Source: Saccharothrix sp. | Lineage (GTDB): Bacteria > Actinomycetota > Actinomycetes > Mycobacteriales > Pseudonocardiaceae | Length of the DNA: 64,000 bases | Direction: 5' to 3' | NCBI RefSeq assembly: GCF_031180885.1 | Contig: NZ_JAPSLK010000026.1 | Span: forward strand, 15,103 to 79,102 | Shown here: positions 43,181 to 55,900 of the stretch, one piece after another | Layout: each line of letters opens with the position of its first letter | Position numbering within the stretch: the stretch's first letter is position 1 | The notes under the pieces: model-generated | Database searches by the model: none | What the model was told of the DNA's origin: nothing | Seen by the model: the letters and a program-made list of their open reading frames with translations, nothing else | Program-made: the position numbers and the translations under genes

Positions 43181-43587
43181 CCACTGCCCGCCCGCACCAG
43201 GGCACCGAACCGGACAGCCTGTCCGACAGCGCTGCCGAGACAGTGACCGACCAGCCGGTCGCGCACCCCGGCGGCCAGGCCGGATCGCAAGTCACGACGC
43301 AGGAGACCTTGCTGGAACTGCGCGTGCGGGCACTGGAAGAGGAGACCGAGCACACCACCGAGGCCGTCGACGACGTGCGTTACGCGGTCGAAGTGCTGGC
43401 CGGAGTGGACGGACGGCTTCGCGCCGACCTCGCCCAGGGCTTGGCCGAGATCGGCCGGTGGGCGACCTGGTTGTCCCTCCGCGTCGCCCACGAAGACGCG
43501 CTGGCCGACGGCGAACGACCCGAACCCGCCCCTGACGGCGGTCCCCCCGCCGATCCCGACGGCGATCCGGACGGGGACGGGAGATGA
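43177..43587 (+). CDS. Small coiled-coil accessory protein
   Basis: A 136-residue acidic protein, GTG 43177 overlapping the DUF4913 stop. Its centre (LLELRVRALEEETEHTTEAV, DDVRYAVEVLAG) is coiled coil, related in style to the N-terminal coil of the preceding protein. The C-terminus is Asp/Pro/Gly-rich (PADPDGDPDGDGR) and disordered. No catalytic motif. Part of the same operon; possibly pairs with the DUF4913 protein through the coil. Confidence 0.6.
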   Translation: MTTARPHQGTEPDSLSDSAAETVTDQPVAHPGGQAGSQVTTQETLLELRVRALEEETEHTTEAVDDVRYAVEVLAGVDGRLRADLAQGLAEIGRWATWLSLRVAHEDALADGERPEPAPDGGPPADPDGDPDGDGR

Positions 43588-43901
43588 ATCGCACCACCCG
43601 GACCGGGACGTGGCCCCCGACCACGTCCACCACCGTGCCGACGCCCTTCTCCGGCCGTCGGCGCACCCCGGCGCGGCCCGACCCCACGCGGGCCGTGCCG
43701 GGACCTAAGCCACCAGCCGCTCGACGCAGCCCCCGCCAGCACAGCAACCACACCGGCATCCGCCACCGCGCGGGTACCGGTCGACCGACCGCGGGGAGCC
43801 GACATGACCTCACCAGACGACCGCCCCGACCAACTCCGGGACGAATCCGGCGCGAACAACCCCGCGCCCGCCGGGCACAATGGACCGCAGGAGGGGTTTG
43901 A
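43584..43901 (+). CDS. Basic low-complexity frame, doubtful
   Basis: ATG 43584 overlaps the previous stop (ATGA). The 105-residue product is Arg/Pro/Thr-rich throughout (MNRTTRTGTWPPTTSTTVPT; RRRTPARPDPTRAVPGPKPP). Its last third overlaps the proposed start of the giant gene at 43804 and the ribosome binding site of the nested small gene. It may be a short disordered nucleic-acid-binding protein or simply untranslated. Confidence 0.3.
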   Translation: MNRTTRTGTWPPTTSTTVPTPFSGRRRTPARPDPTRAVPGPKPPAARRSPRQHSNHTGIRHRAGTGRPTAGSRHDLTRRPPRPTPGRIRREQPRARRAQWTAGGV

Positions 43902-46900
43902 CGATGAGCACGATGAACACCTACGGCCACCAGGCGATGGCGCACTGGCAGAAGGCCAGGGCAGCGGAGTTCGGCCGGATCGCGGACCCGACGGCCTTCT
44001 TCAGCCAGCTCGGGAGCGAGATCGCGGTCGAAGTGGAGCGGCGCCGCACCGAGCGGGAGAGGACGACCGAGGCGGGCCAGAGCGAGGACTTCCTGGCGAA
44101 CCTGGCGAGCCTGAACTCGGCGTCGAGCGTGATCGACGAGGTGATGAGGGAAATGGTCTTCAACCTGCCGGAGGAGACGGCCGACCTGAGCTAGACCGGT
44201 TCCGTCCGCGCGGCCAGGAGGACTTCGCGCCCTCCGGGCAGAGAGCGCGGATCGAGGCCAATCTCGCCGCGCTGAGGCTGCTGTCCTCACTCGGGCAGGA
44301 CGGCCGCATCGGCGGCACACCCGAGCGTGAGCCGACCCCGGACGAGCGGGCGGTGCTGGCCCGCTGGTCCGGGTGGGGCGCGGCCGGCCAGCTGTTCGAC
44401 AAGGACCAGTTCGCCGCGCAGCGCGCCCACCTGCGCGAGCTGCTGACAGAGGAGCAGTACGCGGCCGCCCGCCGCTCCACGATCAACGCCCACTACACCG
44501 ACGGCTCCCTGGTCTCCACGATCTGGGACGCCCTCGGCCGCTTGGGGTTCGACGGCGGCGAGGTCCTGGAACCCGGCTGCGGGTCCGGGCACTTCATCGG
44601 ACTGGCACCCGACACCGCCCGGATGACCGGGGTGGAACGCGAACCGGTCAGCGCCACGATCGCGGCCGCCCTCTACCCGCACGCTACCGTCATCCGCGGG
44701 TCCTTCGCCGACGTCACCGCCGCCGAAGGCAGCTTCGACGCCGCGGTGGGCAACGTGCCCTTCGCCAAGGTCAAGCTCGACGACCCGAAGCACAACCCCG
44801 GCCGCCAGCACAGCATCCACAACCACTTCATCATCAAGTCGCTGCGCCTGACCCGGCCCGGCGGCCTGGTCGCGGTGCTGACCTCGCGGTTCACCATGGA
44901 CGCCCGCAACCCGGCGGCACGGCGCGAGATGGCGCAACTGGCCGACCTGGTCGGCGCGGTACGCCTGCCCACCGGCGCGCACCGCCGCGCCGCAGGCACC
45001 GACGCGGTCACCGACCTGCTGATCCTGCGCCGCCGCGCCGACGGCGCCGAGCCGCTCGTGCCCACAGACTCCTGGGACCTCGCGATGCCGGTGATGGTCG
45101 GCGACGCGGAGGCCATGGTCGAGGTCAACCGGTACTTCCTCGACCACCCCGAGCAGGTCCTCGGCGAGTTCGCCGTGGAGCACGGCATGCACAACGCCGA
45201 GACCCTGGAGGTCAAGGGCGCGCTGGACCGGCTCGGTGTGGACTTCGCGCTGGCCGTGGACCGCGTGGTCGCCCGGGCGCTGGAGCAGGGCCTGGTGATG
45301 CGCCCACGGGTGGAGGCCGCGCCGCGACCGGCCGCCACCGTCACCGTCGTCGATCCCGAGGCGGCCCGGTTCAGCGGCTCCCTCAACGCGCTGGACGATG
45401 GCACGTTCACCGTCCGCGTCGGCGCAATCGACCTCCCCTACACCCCACAGAAAAAGGAGGACGTCGGCGAGTTGCGGGCGCTGATCGGTGTGCGCAACGT
45501 CGCGTTGGCGCTGATCCGCGAGGAGCAGGAGTCTGTCGACGACACGCCGCGCATGGACGAGCTGCGTGCCGAGCTCAACCGGGTCTACGACGACTACGCC
45601 GCCACCTACGGGCCGATCAACCGGTTCACCGAGCGCCGCCAGCTGCGGCAGGTCTGGCACGTTTTCGGCGAATGGTGCGACCGCAAGGGCTACAACAAGC
45701 TGCCCGCCTCAACCGACACTGTCACCGCGTACCTCGGCGAGCTGCACTCCTACGGCCTGAGTCGCACGCAACTCGAACGCCACCTCAAAGGGCTGGTCAA
45801 GAGCCACGCCAGCGCCTTCGACAGGTCGGTCAAGGCTGCCGCCGTGTCTTTGGCCAAGGACGCCAAGAGCATCGACAGCCAGGTCGACGTCAAGGCACTG
45901 GCGGCGAAGTTGCTCGCAGAGACGCAGCCAGAGAAGCTGCTGCGCCGGGCGAACATGGCCGATCTCCGGTTGCCGGCCGACATCGTGGCGGCAGGTCAGG
46001 CCATCGTCGACCAAGGCGCCGACGAGGACTTGCCCAACGACGTCCTCGACGAGCTGAACCTGCGCATGACTGTCATCAACCGGCCGTCGCAGGGCGGGTT
46101 CCGCGACGACCCGTTCGCCAACGTCGCCCGCGCCCTGGAGAAGTTCGACCCCGTCACCCAGTCCGCACGCAAGGCCAACATTTTCACCCAGCGCGTGATC
46201 AATCCACCCCGGGTCCGGCTCGGAGCCGAAACCGCCGAAGAGGCGGTCGCGATCTGCATGGACACGCACTCGCGGATCGACCTGGACGAGATCGCCAGCC
46301 TGATGGGGCTTCCCGACCGCGACCGGGCCCGTGAGGCACTGGGAACGCTGGTCTACGACGACCCGGCCCTGATTGAGCCTGTGTGGGCACCGTTCTACCT
46401 AGCCGGGAACGTGCGTCAAAAGCTTGCCATCGCACGTCGGGCAGCTGAAATGGACCCGCGGTACGAGGTCAACGTCGCCGCGCTCGAAAAGGTCATTCCG
46501 CGCGACCTCGGTCCCGAGGAGATCGAGGTCCGGCTCGGCTCGTGGATCGGGCCGGAGTACGTGCAGGCGTTCCTGCGGGAACTGCTGGAGGACGACAACG
46601 TCCGCGTCGAGGGCGTGGCCGGGCTATGGCTGGTGTCCACCGACAAGAGCAAGCAGTCCAAGGCAACTGTGCTCAAGGCCAACGAGATCTGGGGTGGCGG
46701 CGGCAAGGACGCCTACGACCTGACCGAGAGCCTGCTGTTCGGCGCGCCTATCGAGGTCTTCAAGAAGGTCGAGGCCGTCCGATCGGACGGCACCACCTTC
46801 GAGAAAGACGTCCTAGACCCGGAAGCCACTGCGGAGGCGGTGGACAAGGCGAGTGAGATCTCCGAGCGGTTCGCCGACTGGGTGTGGGAGGACAGCGAGC

Positions 46901-49900
46901 GCGCCCAGCAAGTGATGCGCCAGTACAACGACAACTTCAACGCCGAGATCGAGGTCGACTACAGCACGGTCGAACTGGCGCTGCCCGGCCTGTCGCAGGC
47001 ATACAGGTTGCACGACCACCAGAAGATCGCGGTCGCGCGGATCGTGCACCAGGGCGGAACCGGGCTGGTGCACGAGGTCGGCGCGGGCAAGACCTTGGAG
47101 ATGATCGTCGGGGTCATGGAGCGGCGCCGCCGGGGCCTGGCAAACAAGCCAGTGATCGTCGTGCCCAACGACAGCATTGCCGAACAGTTCGAACGGGAGT
47201 GGTTGCAGGCCTACCCCGCCGCGAAGCTGCTGGCCGGAACCACCGACGCCGTGTCCGACAAGGAGACCGAGAAGTCCAAGGGCCGCAATCGACGTGCGGA
47301 GTTCGTCGCCCGGGTCGCCACCGGCGATTGGGACGCCGTGATCATGACCAAGGAGTCGTTCCAGCGCATCCCGCTCCCCCCGGACATCCAGGGGCAGTTT
47401 CTGCGCCGGGAACTCGACGACCTGCTCGCGGCCAAGACCGCTCACGCGGAGTCCATGAGCCAGTCGATGACCAAACGCATCGAGTCGGCGATGGACAACG
47501 CCGAAGCGCGGCTGAAGTCCCAGTTGGATGCCATCGACCGCGACGTCGCCGGCATGACATTCACCGAGGCCGGCTTCGACTTCGTCGTCGTCGACGAGGC
47601 GCAGAACTACAAGAACGGCCTGGTGATCTCCGCCATCCCCGACCTGGCGATCGAGGGCGCCTATCGGTCGATCGACCTGGACATGAAGCTCGGTCACCTC
47701 CAGGAGCGATTCGGCACTGCCCGGGTCGTACTGGCCACCGCGACCCCGTGGACCGGAAAGTTCTCCGAGGTCTACCTGTGGATGAGGCGCCTGGGGCACG
47801 ATCTGCCACGCTTCGACACCTGGGCTCGCACCTACGTCACCCAGAAGAACTTCCTGGAGATGACCCCCGGCGGGACGCTGCGCCCCAAGAGTCGCACCCG
47901 CGGCACCATCAACGAGACCGACCTGTGGCGGTCACTTCGGCTGACCTCCGACGTGAAGATGAAGCAGGACCTCAATCTCGCCACCCCGGAACTGCGCGGC
48001 GGACGCATCGAGATCCTTGAGGTCCCCGCGTCGGTGCAGGCCCGATTGTTCACCCTCGACGCCGCCCGCCGCGAACGCGAGCTCAAAGGCCCGCCCGAGA
48101 AGGGCAAGGACAACCACCTGGTCATCGCCCACGACGGGCAGTTGGCCGCCCTGGACCTGCGCACCGTGGGTATCACCACCCCAGAGCCGCAGAAGGTCGA
48201 CATAGTCGCCGCGGACATCTTCGCCGAGTGGAACGCAGCCCGTGACAACGTCTACCTGCGCGACGACGGCACCGAGCATCCGGTGCGCGGCGGGCTGATC
48301 CTGGTCTTCTGCGACGAGTCCACGCCGACCAGCAGGCACTGGAACTTCTACACCGAACTGCGCGAACAGTTGGTCAGTCGAGGCATGGACGAGAAGTCCG
48401 TCCGATTCATCCACGAGGCCAGCTCACCGCAGCGCAAGGCCGACCTGCTCGCCGCCGCCCGCGAGGGAGCGGTGTCGGTATTGGTCGGCTCGACCATGAA
48501 AATGGGCGCGGGCATCAACGTCCAGGACCGGGTGCTGGGCGGCTACGAGATCACCGGTCAGTGGCGGCCCGACATCACGGCCCAGGCCATCGGCCGCGCC
48601 GAACGCCAGGGCAACCAGAACAAGTTCTACTTCTGGAAGCGTGTCGTGCTGGCGCCCAGCATGGACGCCAAGAAGTGGGAGATCACCTCGCAGAAGGCGC
48701 AGATGTTCGCGCCGCTGTACTCCTCCACTCCGCCCGAGCGGACCCGGGAGATCGCCAGCACCGAGATCGACAGCCTCGCCGAGACGATGGTCGCGGCCAC
48801 CGGCGACATGCGCCACAAGGAGAAAGCTGACCTCGACGAGGAGCTTGGCCACCTCAAGCGACGTCGCTCCAAGCACATCCGCGAACAGCAGGCCCTCAAG
48901 CTGTCCGTCATCAACAACCGCGCCGCCATCCCGAAGCTGGAACGGCGCGCCGAACAGCAGGACCAGGTCGCCGCTCGGCTGGTCACCACCGAGGGCGAGA
49001 AGTTCTCGATGGTCGTGGGCGAGACAACCTTCAGCAAGCGCACCGAGGCAGTCGAGGCGCTGCGCCAAACCCTGGCCAACGCGATGGCCACCGCACCACG
49101 CTCGGGGCGGGGCACCGTGGTGCCGATCGGCTCGCTGGGCGGGCTGGCGATCGAGGCGGCGGTCTACCCGCTCAACGAAGGCGACCAGCGCCTCGTCCTG
49201 CGTTTTCCCGAGGCCAACCTCACTGCGTCGAGTACGTCGGTTGACCCGGGGGACCTGCCCAAGGGCATCGGCCTGATCACCCGGCTGGAAAACAAGCTGA
49301 AAGTGATCGCCGCCGCTGGGGATCGGACTCGTGAGGACATCGCCGAGACGCTGGACGCAATCGAGGCCGCTGAGGCCGAGGTCGGCAAGGCGTTCCCCTA
49401 CGAACACCTCATCGACGAGTACACCCAGCGGCGCGCCGTGCTGGTCTCCGAACTCAGCGAGGTCGATGACCTGTCCGCCGATCCTGACGAGGATCCCAAC
49501 TCGCCGGAGGCCATCGCCCGGCGGGAGCGTCGTGAAGCCCGGCACCGCGAACTCACCGAGCTGGCCTCCACCGCCCGCGACCTCGCGCTCCAACTGGGCT
49601 TCGACGGCGCCGCCGCCCAGTCGTTCGGCGCCTGGTACAGCGAGATCACCGGCCCCGTGCTCGCCGCACAACGCCCGCCGATCGAACCCGCCCTCGACGT
49701 GTGGCTGAGCATCGGTCGCCCCGATCGGGGCGGGCGTACAAGGCTGGCACCGCTGGGCGCGCGCAGCGGGCCCACGCTGCCGAACCTTGGCATCCCCGAC
49801 AGTCTCCCCACAGGCCAGGAAACGGCCGGGCCCTTGCTGGACACGGCTGCCGGCACCACCCCCGCCGAGTCTGTCGAACCTCGAACCGCCGAATCGCGGA

Positions 49901-52900
49901 CCTCTTCACCCTCAGCGGCCACCGGCGGCGGCGTGCAACGCGACCAGCGCCGCGATCCCGACCGGCACGTAGTAGCACCCGCCGACACCACCCGGCCGGG
50001 TGTACCGCCGATCGAGCAGATCGTCAGCGAACCGGCCGGGCTGGTGGCACTGGAATCACTGACCGATGCCGCCGACACCGCACAGCAGTGGGCACGCCTC
50101 GAACAGGAACTCACCACGGCGGGCTTCGAGCACGTGCGCCGCGACGAGGCCGACCTGGGTGGCGTGGACTACACGACGGGACAAGTACTCACCGACGCGG
50201 GCTGGCTTGTCGACGAGGAGGTCCGCGTACTGGCCGCGCACGTGGAAGAAGTCCGGATCTACCGGAACAACGCCGTGGCCACCGAGGCGGTCGACGCGAT
50301 CATGGCCGCCGACGTAGCGGGACAGCCCGCGCTGCGCCCGGTCCGGAACCTGCTCCGCGACGCCGGTCTGCTGGACTCGCTCACCGAGCAGGCCGCGCGC
50401 GAGGTACAGCTCGCAGTGGCGCTGCGCGGTGTGGCCCGCGCTGCTGCGGGCAACACCGACGCCGAGCTGCACGACCCCGGCGGCGATCGCCTGCGCACCG
50501 ACGAAGACCTCAATGCCTGGATCGGCTACACCGGCAGCCCGCTGAACGTCGGTGACGTACAGATCTACTTGTCGGAGGACGACGACGGGCTGACTGCGCA
50601 GATCCTGCCCAACGACGGCAGGTCCCCATCGGCCTGGGTGCCCCTACGGCCGCAGGGCGAGGGTCCCGCCCGGCTGATCGGCGCGATCACCGACACCATC
50701 TCCCGCGCAGGGCAGATCGCCGAGGACGTCAGGCGCCGGGTTACGGACCGGCTCGCCCGCAGTCTCAACCTGCCGCCCGTGCCCCACCCGCTCAAGGAGA
50801 CTGCGACCGACAAACTTCGGGATGTCAGCGAGGCGCTTTCCAGCCTGCCCCGCGACCACGAGCTTCGCGACACCGGCTTGGACCTGCTGCGCGACGCTCG
50901 CGCCTACGACGCCATGTCCCGCGCCGTGAACTGGAGCTATGAGGTGGGCATGCTGTGGCCGGGCCCTCCGGTGGCGCGGGTCGCGCACGGTGATGAGGCA
51001 GCGGCACTCGTGGCCCTCGGCCGAGCGGCCTTGTCCGGTAGCCGCAACAGCACCCTGCTGTGGCGCGGTGTGCGCGTCGACCTCGGCTACCTCGGCGACC
51101 GCTTCCACGCCGTCCTGTCCAACCCCCTGTCGACCGACCGGCCGCGACTGGCCGCAGAACCCGGCCACCGACCACCCGCCGACAACGGCACCCACATCGC
51201 GCTGCCCCTCGATGAACAGTGGATCATCGACGGCGACGGACAGCGGATCGCCGCCAAACTGGATGATGCCGTGCTCTGGGCGGAGGACAGGGCGCACAGG
51301 CTGCTGGGGCGCATCCGCGACTACCTGGCTGACGTCGACCAGCATAAGGCGTCGGCCGAGTCGACCGCTGGCGCCGTCGCCGCTCTGGCCGTCGATCAAC
51401 GGCCTGGCGTGCCCGAGGCCGTACCGGATCCCACAGCGGTCGACGCTCAGGAGTACCAGCGCCTGCGGCGGGTTGCCGCCGCCCGTCGCCACCGTGTTCG
51501 CAACATCACCGCCGAGTTGCCGTTGTGGGAGCAACTAGTAGACGCGACCGCACGTGCCCGCGTGCTCGCCGCGAGCACGCCACGTCGCGAACTCGTAACC
51601 AACGCTGACGGATCTTCGCGTTGGAGCCTGAACACGGCCGATGGCATCACGATCCTGCACGGCCGTTCCTTCGTGCACGCCATCGGGAACCGGGCACCGC
51701 GCGTCAGCAGCGCGCAGGTGCGGGAGTTGGGACGTCGGCTGGCCGACCTGCGCGACGCGGACGGCAACCCGGTGCCATTCGCCGCCCCCGGCTACCGAAC
51801 CTGGTCACAGGGCTGGCGCGACGCCGAGGGCCGCACCCTGGCCGCAGCCATCGACGGGGTGGCCGCGACCTGGGCGACCGAACAAGGCTTCCGGTATCTC
51901 GACTCGCGAGAACACTCCACACCCGCGCCGCCCGGTGGTCCAATCGACACAGACGGATTCCGGCTTGCGCGTCCGGCTTCCGAGGTCGCCCCCGGGGATG
52001 TGATCCGCCTGGACGGCGAGTCCCGTGAGGTCGCCGACGCCGGGCGGTGGACCACCCAGTACTCCACGAAGGTAGGACGGCGTACCCAACGCGTGGTCCA
52101 AGACGTCTACCGGCTGACCTTCACCGACGGTCTCTCTGTGAACCTTCCCGGCCCCGAGACCCGAGTCGATGTGAGGTTCGCTCCTCACCACCATGTTCTC
52201 GAAGCAGGACGCGATCCGGGCATGGGCCGCTGGCAGGACACGCCGGCGGTCTTGGACAGAACCTCCCACAAAGACCAGTTCTCAATTCTCGACGGTACTG
52301 ACGCCGCCAACGTGCCGGCCCGGCGCGTCGAGCCGGGAACACGGCTGGTGTTCACCCCGACAGGCGATCCCGGCTACGACGGACGGTCACGTGTCGGCGA
52401 GATCACGGGCCAACTTGCTTACTTCCCCAACCTGCGCCCGACCAGCTACAAGCGCGTGGTCCGGTTCGCCGACGGCACGCTCGACCTCGTCGACATCAAC
52501 GACGAACAACGCGTCGTCCTTGATCCTCCGCCCGAGCAGTACCGGCAGATCCTCCACGACTGGAACAGCCTGCCACCGCCATCACCCCGCCCGCGGGAAC
52601 TGCCGACTACGGTGCCCGCTCCACAGCCATCGCAGCGCCCGACCCTGCGCGTGGTGGAGCCATTGCTGCACGAGCAGGGCTGGGCCCGAAGCGCCTACCG
52701 CGATATCCGGGAATCCGGTGGCAAACCACAAGGAATCCCCGGGGCGGGGCTGACTCCGCAGGAATTCAGCCTGCTCTGGGTGAAGGCGGGTACGGACACC
52801 TCGCCCAAGGCAGAGCTGGAAGTGCACCTGTCCCCGGCGGGCGTGGTCACCAGGATCCAGCGCAACCCAAGTCTCCTGGACGGCACAAACCCGCCAGTGA

Positions 52901-55900
52901 ACGATCCGACGCTGCGCGACGTAGTCGAAGTCGCCGGCTTCACAGCCAGCGAGCCGGACACGCCGCCGGAACAATCGCCATCCGCCGTCGCCGCTGTAGA
53001 CGATCGCGCCGATGAACCGACCGCCTCCAGTGCCGCAGCAGGCCCGGATGGCATCGCCGCCGACACGGGAGACCAGGTCGCTGGCCTTCAACTCGACGCC
53101 AACCAGCTCAGCGCCGCCAACACTGTTCTGGACACGGTCACCGGCGACTCGACCCAGGCCAGGCTGGACAAGCTCCGCACCGAGATCACCGCCGCCGGCT
53201 ATGCCTGGAGCCGCCCTGTCGGCGCAGTGATCGGCACCGTCGACCACGAGACGGCCACGATCGTCACCGACTATTCCTTGTCGGGCGAGGACGAACTGCT
53301 CGTACTGGCGGCCCACGTCGGCGCACTGCGCCGCCACCTCAACCACGACGCCGCTCGGGCCACTGTCGACAACCTGCTCGACGGAACCGACTTGTCCAAC
53401 CGTGAGGCGGAGATCCGCGTCGCCGACGCGCTGCGCGAGCTGGGTGTGCGCGGCCCCGCCCTGAGGTTCGTCCGCGAAAGGCTGGCCGACGCCGCCGCCT
53501 TGCGGCACATCGGGGCCGCCATCGAGTCCACTCGGGACCAACCGGTGCGCCTCCTCGACCTGGACAGCGGTGAGCTCGGCGGCGAAGTTTCGGGCGACGT
53601 GCCGTGGACCATCCTTCCGACCGGCCGCAACCAGGCGTACACCGAGCGCGGTCTGGCCTGGGGGCTGGTCCGCGTGCGGGTTCTCCATAGTGCCGCCGAC
53701 AGCCGGACGCTGTGGATCTCCACTTCCGCCGCCCCGGACGCGGTGTACCGGGTGAGAGCCGACCGCAACCCGCAGCTCGTCCTGGCCGACACCGTCGCCA
53801 CCGCCACAGAGCAGGCACAACGCCGGTACGACTCGGTCACCAGCGAGATCGCCCTTCGCATGCCTGCGCGGCGACCGGATACCAAGCCAGCCACCCAAGC
53901 CGGCCCCACCCAAGCCGGCTCCACCCAAGCTGATCCGGCGACGGTGCTGCCCGACTTGGAGCAGGTGCTCGGCGCGACGGCCGAACAGGCGGCCTGGATC
54001 CGCAGCCGACTGGTGACGTTGACCCAGCACCCGCTGCTGCGGAACACGGTCGAGAACACGCCCGAGAACTTGGAGCCGACGCTTCGCGCCGAGCTCACCC
54101 GCGTGATCTCTGCACCGCTGACGGACCTCGCGCGCTCAGGCGCGCGCCCCGACCAAGTCGCGCTGGAGGTGGCGACCCGCTACACCACCAGGGACCGCCG
54201 GTTCGCTGAACGCCTGTTCACCGTGGCCGCCGCACTGGTGCCCGCACGGATCCGCCGCGACCTAGCCGCAAGTCTGCCGGAACTGGTCGACAACCTGGCC
54301 AACGACCTCGGCCTCTCGGTGACCGACCGCCAACGCCGCTGGCTGCGTTCCTGGATCGGCGCGGCCGCCGCGCACGACCAGGTCCGACAGTGGGCACGGG
54401 TCAACGCCCGCGACCAGATCCAGCACGTCCTCGACGAGCACCTGATCGACGCCGCCGTGCACGCCGTCGTGGACGACGGAGCGGAAATCGGACCCGATGT
54501 GCCGGGATTCGTGCTCGACGACCCGTCGATCGCACAGTTCTGGCTGAACATGGCCCGCCACGCCATCTACGAAGAAGTCAACGAGCTGCACGATCACGGC
54601 CTGGCACACGCCGAACGCGAACCTTCACCTGCGACTGGCGCCGCGGTACAGGAGCAGACACCGCAGGCCTCGCTCTCCGCACAGGAGGACAGTCCCGAAC
54701 GTCCCAGCGGGGCAACGTCCGTCCTGCCGCCTGCTGCGGAGTTGGCAGCCCTTTACCCCAGCCAGCAGATCACCGCAGAGCAAGCCGAATCGTGGCAGGT
54801 ACTGCTCGGTCAACTCGCCGATCAGGGTTTCACCATAAAGACGCAGGCCCCCGATCCTCGCTTGTATCCAGATCGGCCTGAGCGGGCGCACATCTTGAGC
54901 TTGAAGAGCGAGTCACAGGTCTTGCTCATTGTGATCGACCAGGACCCCGCCCTGGCGATCGTCGACCTAGCCCGTGCCGTGGTGGCACTCCAGACCGGCG
55001 CCTCGTGGAACCTCACGGTCTCGGAGCAGGACGGCAGAGCCTTGCTCGCGACCCTCATTCGCCACAGCACACCGGGCCAGGGCACAGGCGAGGAGCACGA
55101 GATCTCGGCCGTCGAATCTTCACCGTACGACGTCGTCGACGCGGGCGTCCCCGAGACGGCAGCCGTCTCGGACGGGTCCGGCGAGCCGGTGATCGCTGGC
55201 ACGGTGGGTACACGGGCTGCACAGGTCGGGCACGGCGGCCGTTTGCTTCAGCTGGTGCCGCGGCCGATGGCCGACCGGCCCGTAAGGCAGGCTCCGTGGC
55301 GGACGCGGCGGGATGTGGCGGCGCAACTTCTCAAGGTGGGCGTGCCTGTGGCGACCGTGGAGGCGCTGCAGAAGTCCCGCGCCGTCGTCGCGTCGCCATC
55401 CGGTGCGCTGTGGGCGTTCCAAGCTCGGCTGACCGGAGCGCCCAAAGCTCGGCGAGGTCGGCGTTGGTTCATCGTCCACGTCCCCTCTGGGGCGCAGTTG
55501 GGAGCGATGCTCGCCCACGCCTCACAGGATCGGCCCCAGGTCCTGTTCAGCAACACCCGGTCCGACGCGGAGCACAACCGCGAGGTCGCCGCCTTCGACC
55601 TGCCAGACCATGCCGTGCCCGGCTACTTGCACGCCCTGGAGCATCTGCTCGACGCCCGCGGCGCCCACATCGACTGGACACGCCCGGTCGACGAGGTATG
55701 GCGCGCCGGGCAGGCATGGCGTGACTTGGACCCGACCGGCAGCCTGCCGGTCGAAGGCAGCCACCCCCGCGCCGCGGGCCTGCGCGCTCTCGACACCGCA
55801 GCCCTGATGCACCTGGCCACCGAGGAACGTGAACAGATCCCGCTGACCGAGGCGTTCAGCCGCGCGCTCAAGCGGGTGAGTCCGGGTTCGTGGGAGCGCA

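Noticed and set aside
43292..44320. 342-residue minus-strand frame over the start of the giant gene
   Set aside because: Random composition and opposed to well-supported plus-strand genes.
44373..46334. 653-residue plus-strand frame
   Set aside because: Arg/Gly/Pro-rich shadow in another frame of the methylase part of the giant gene.
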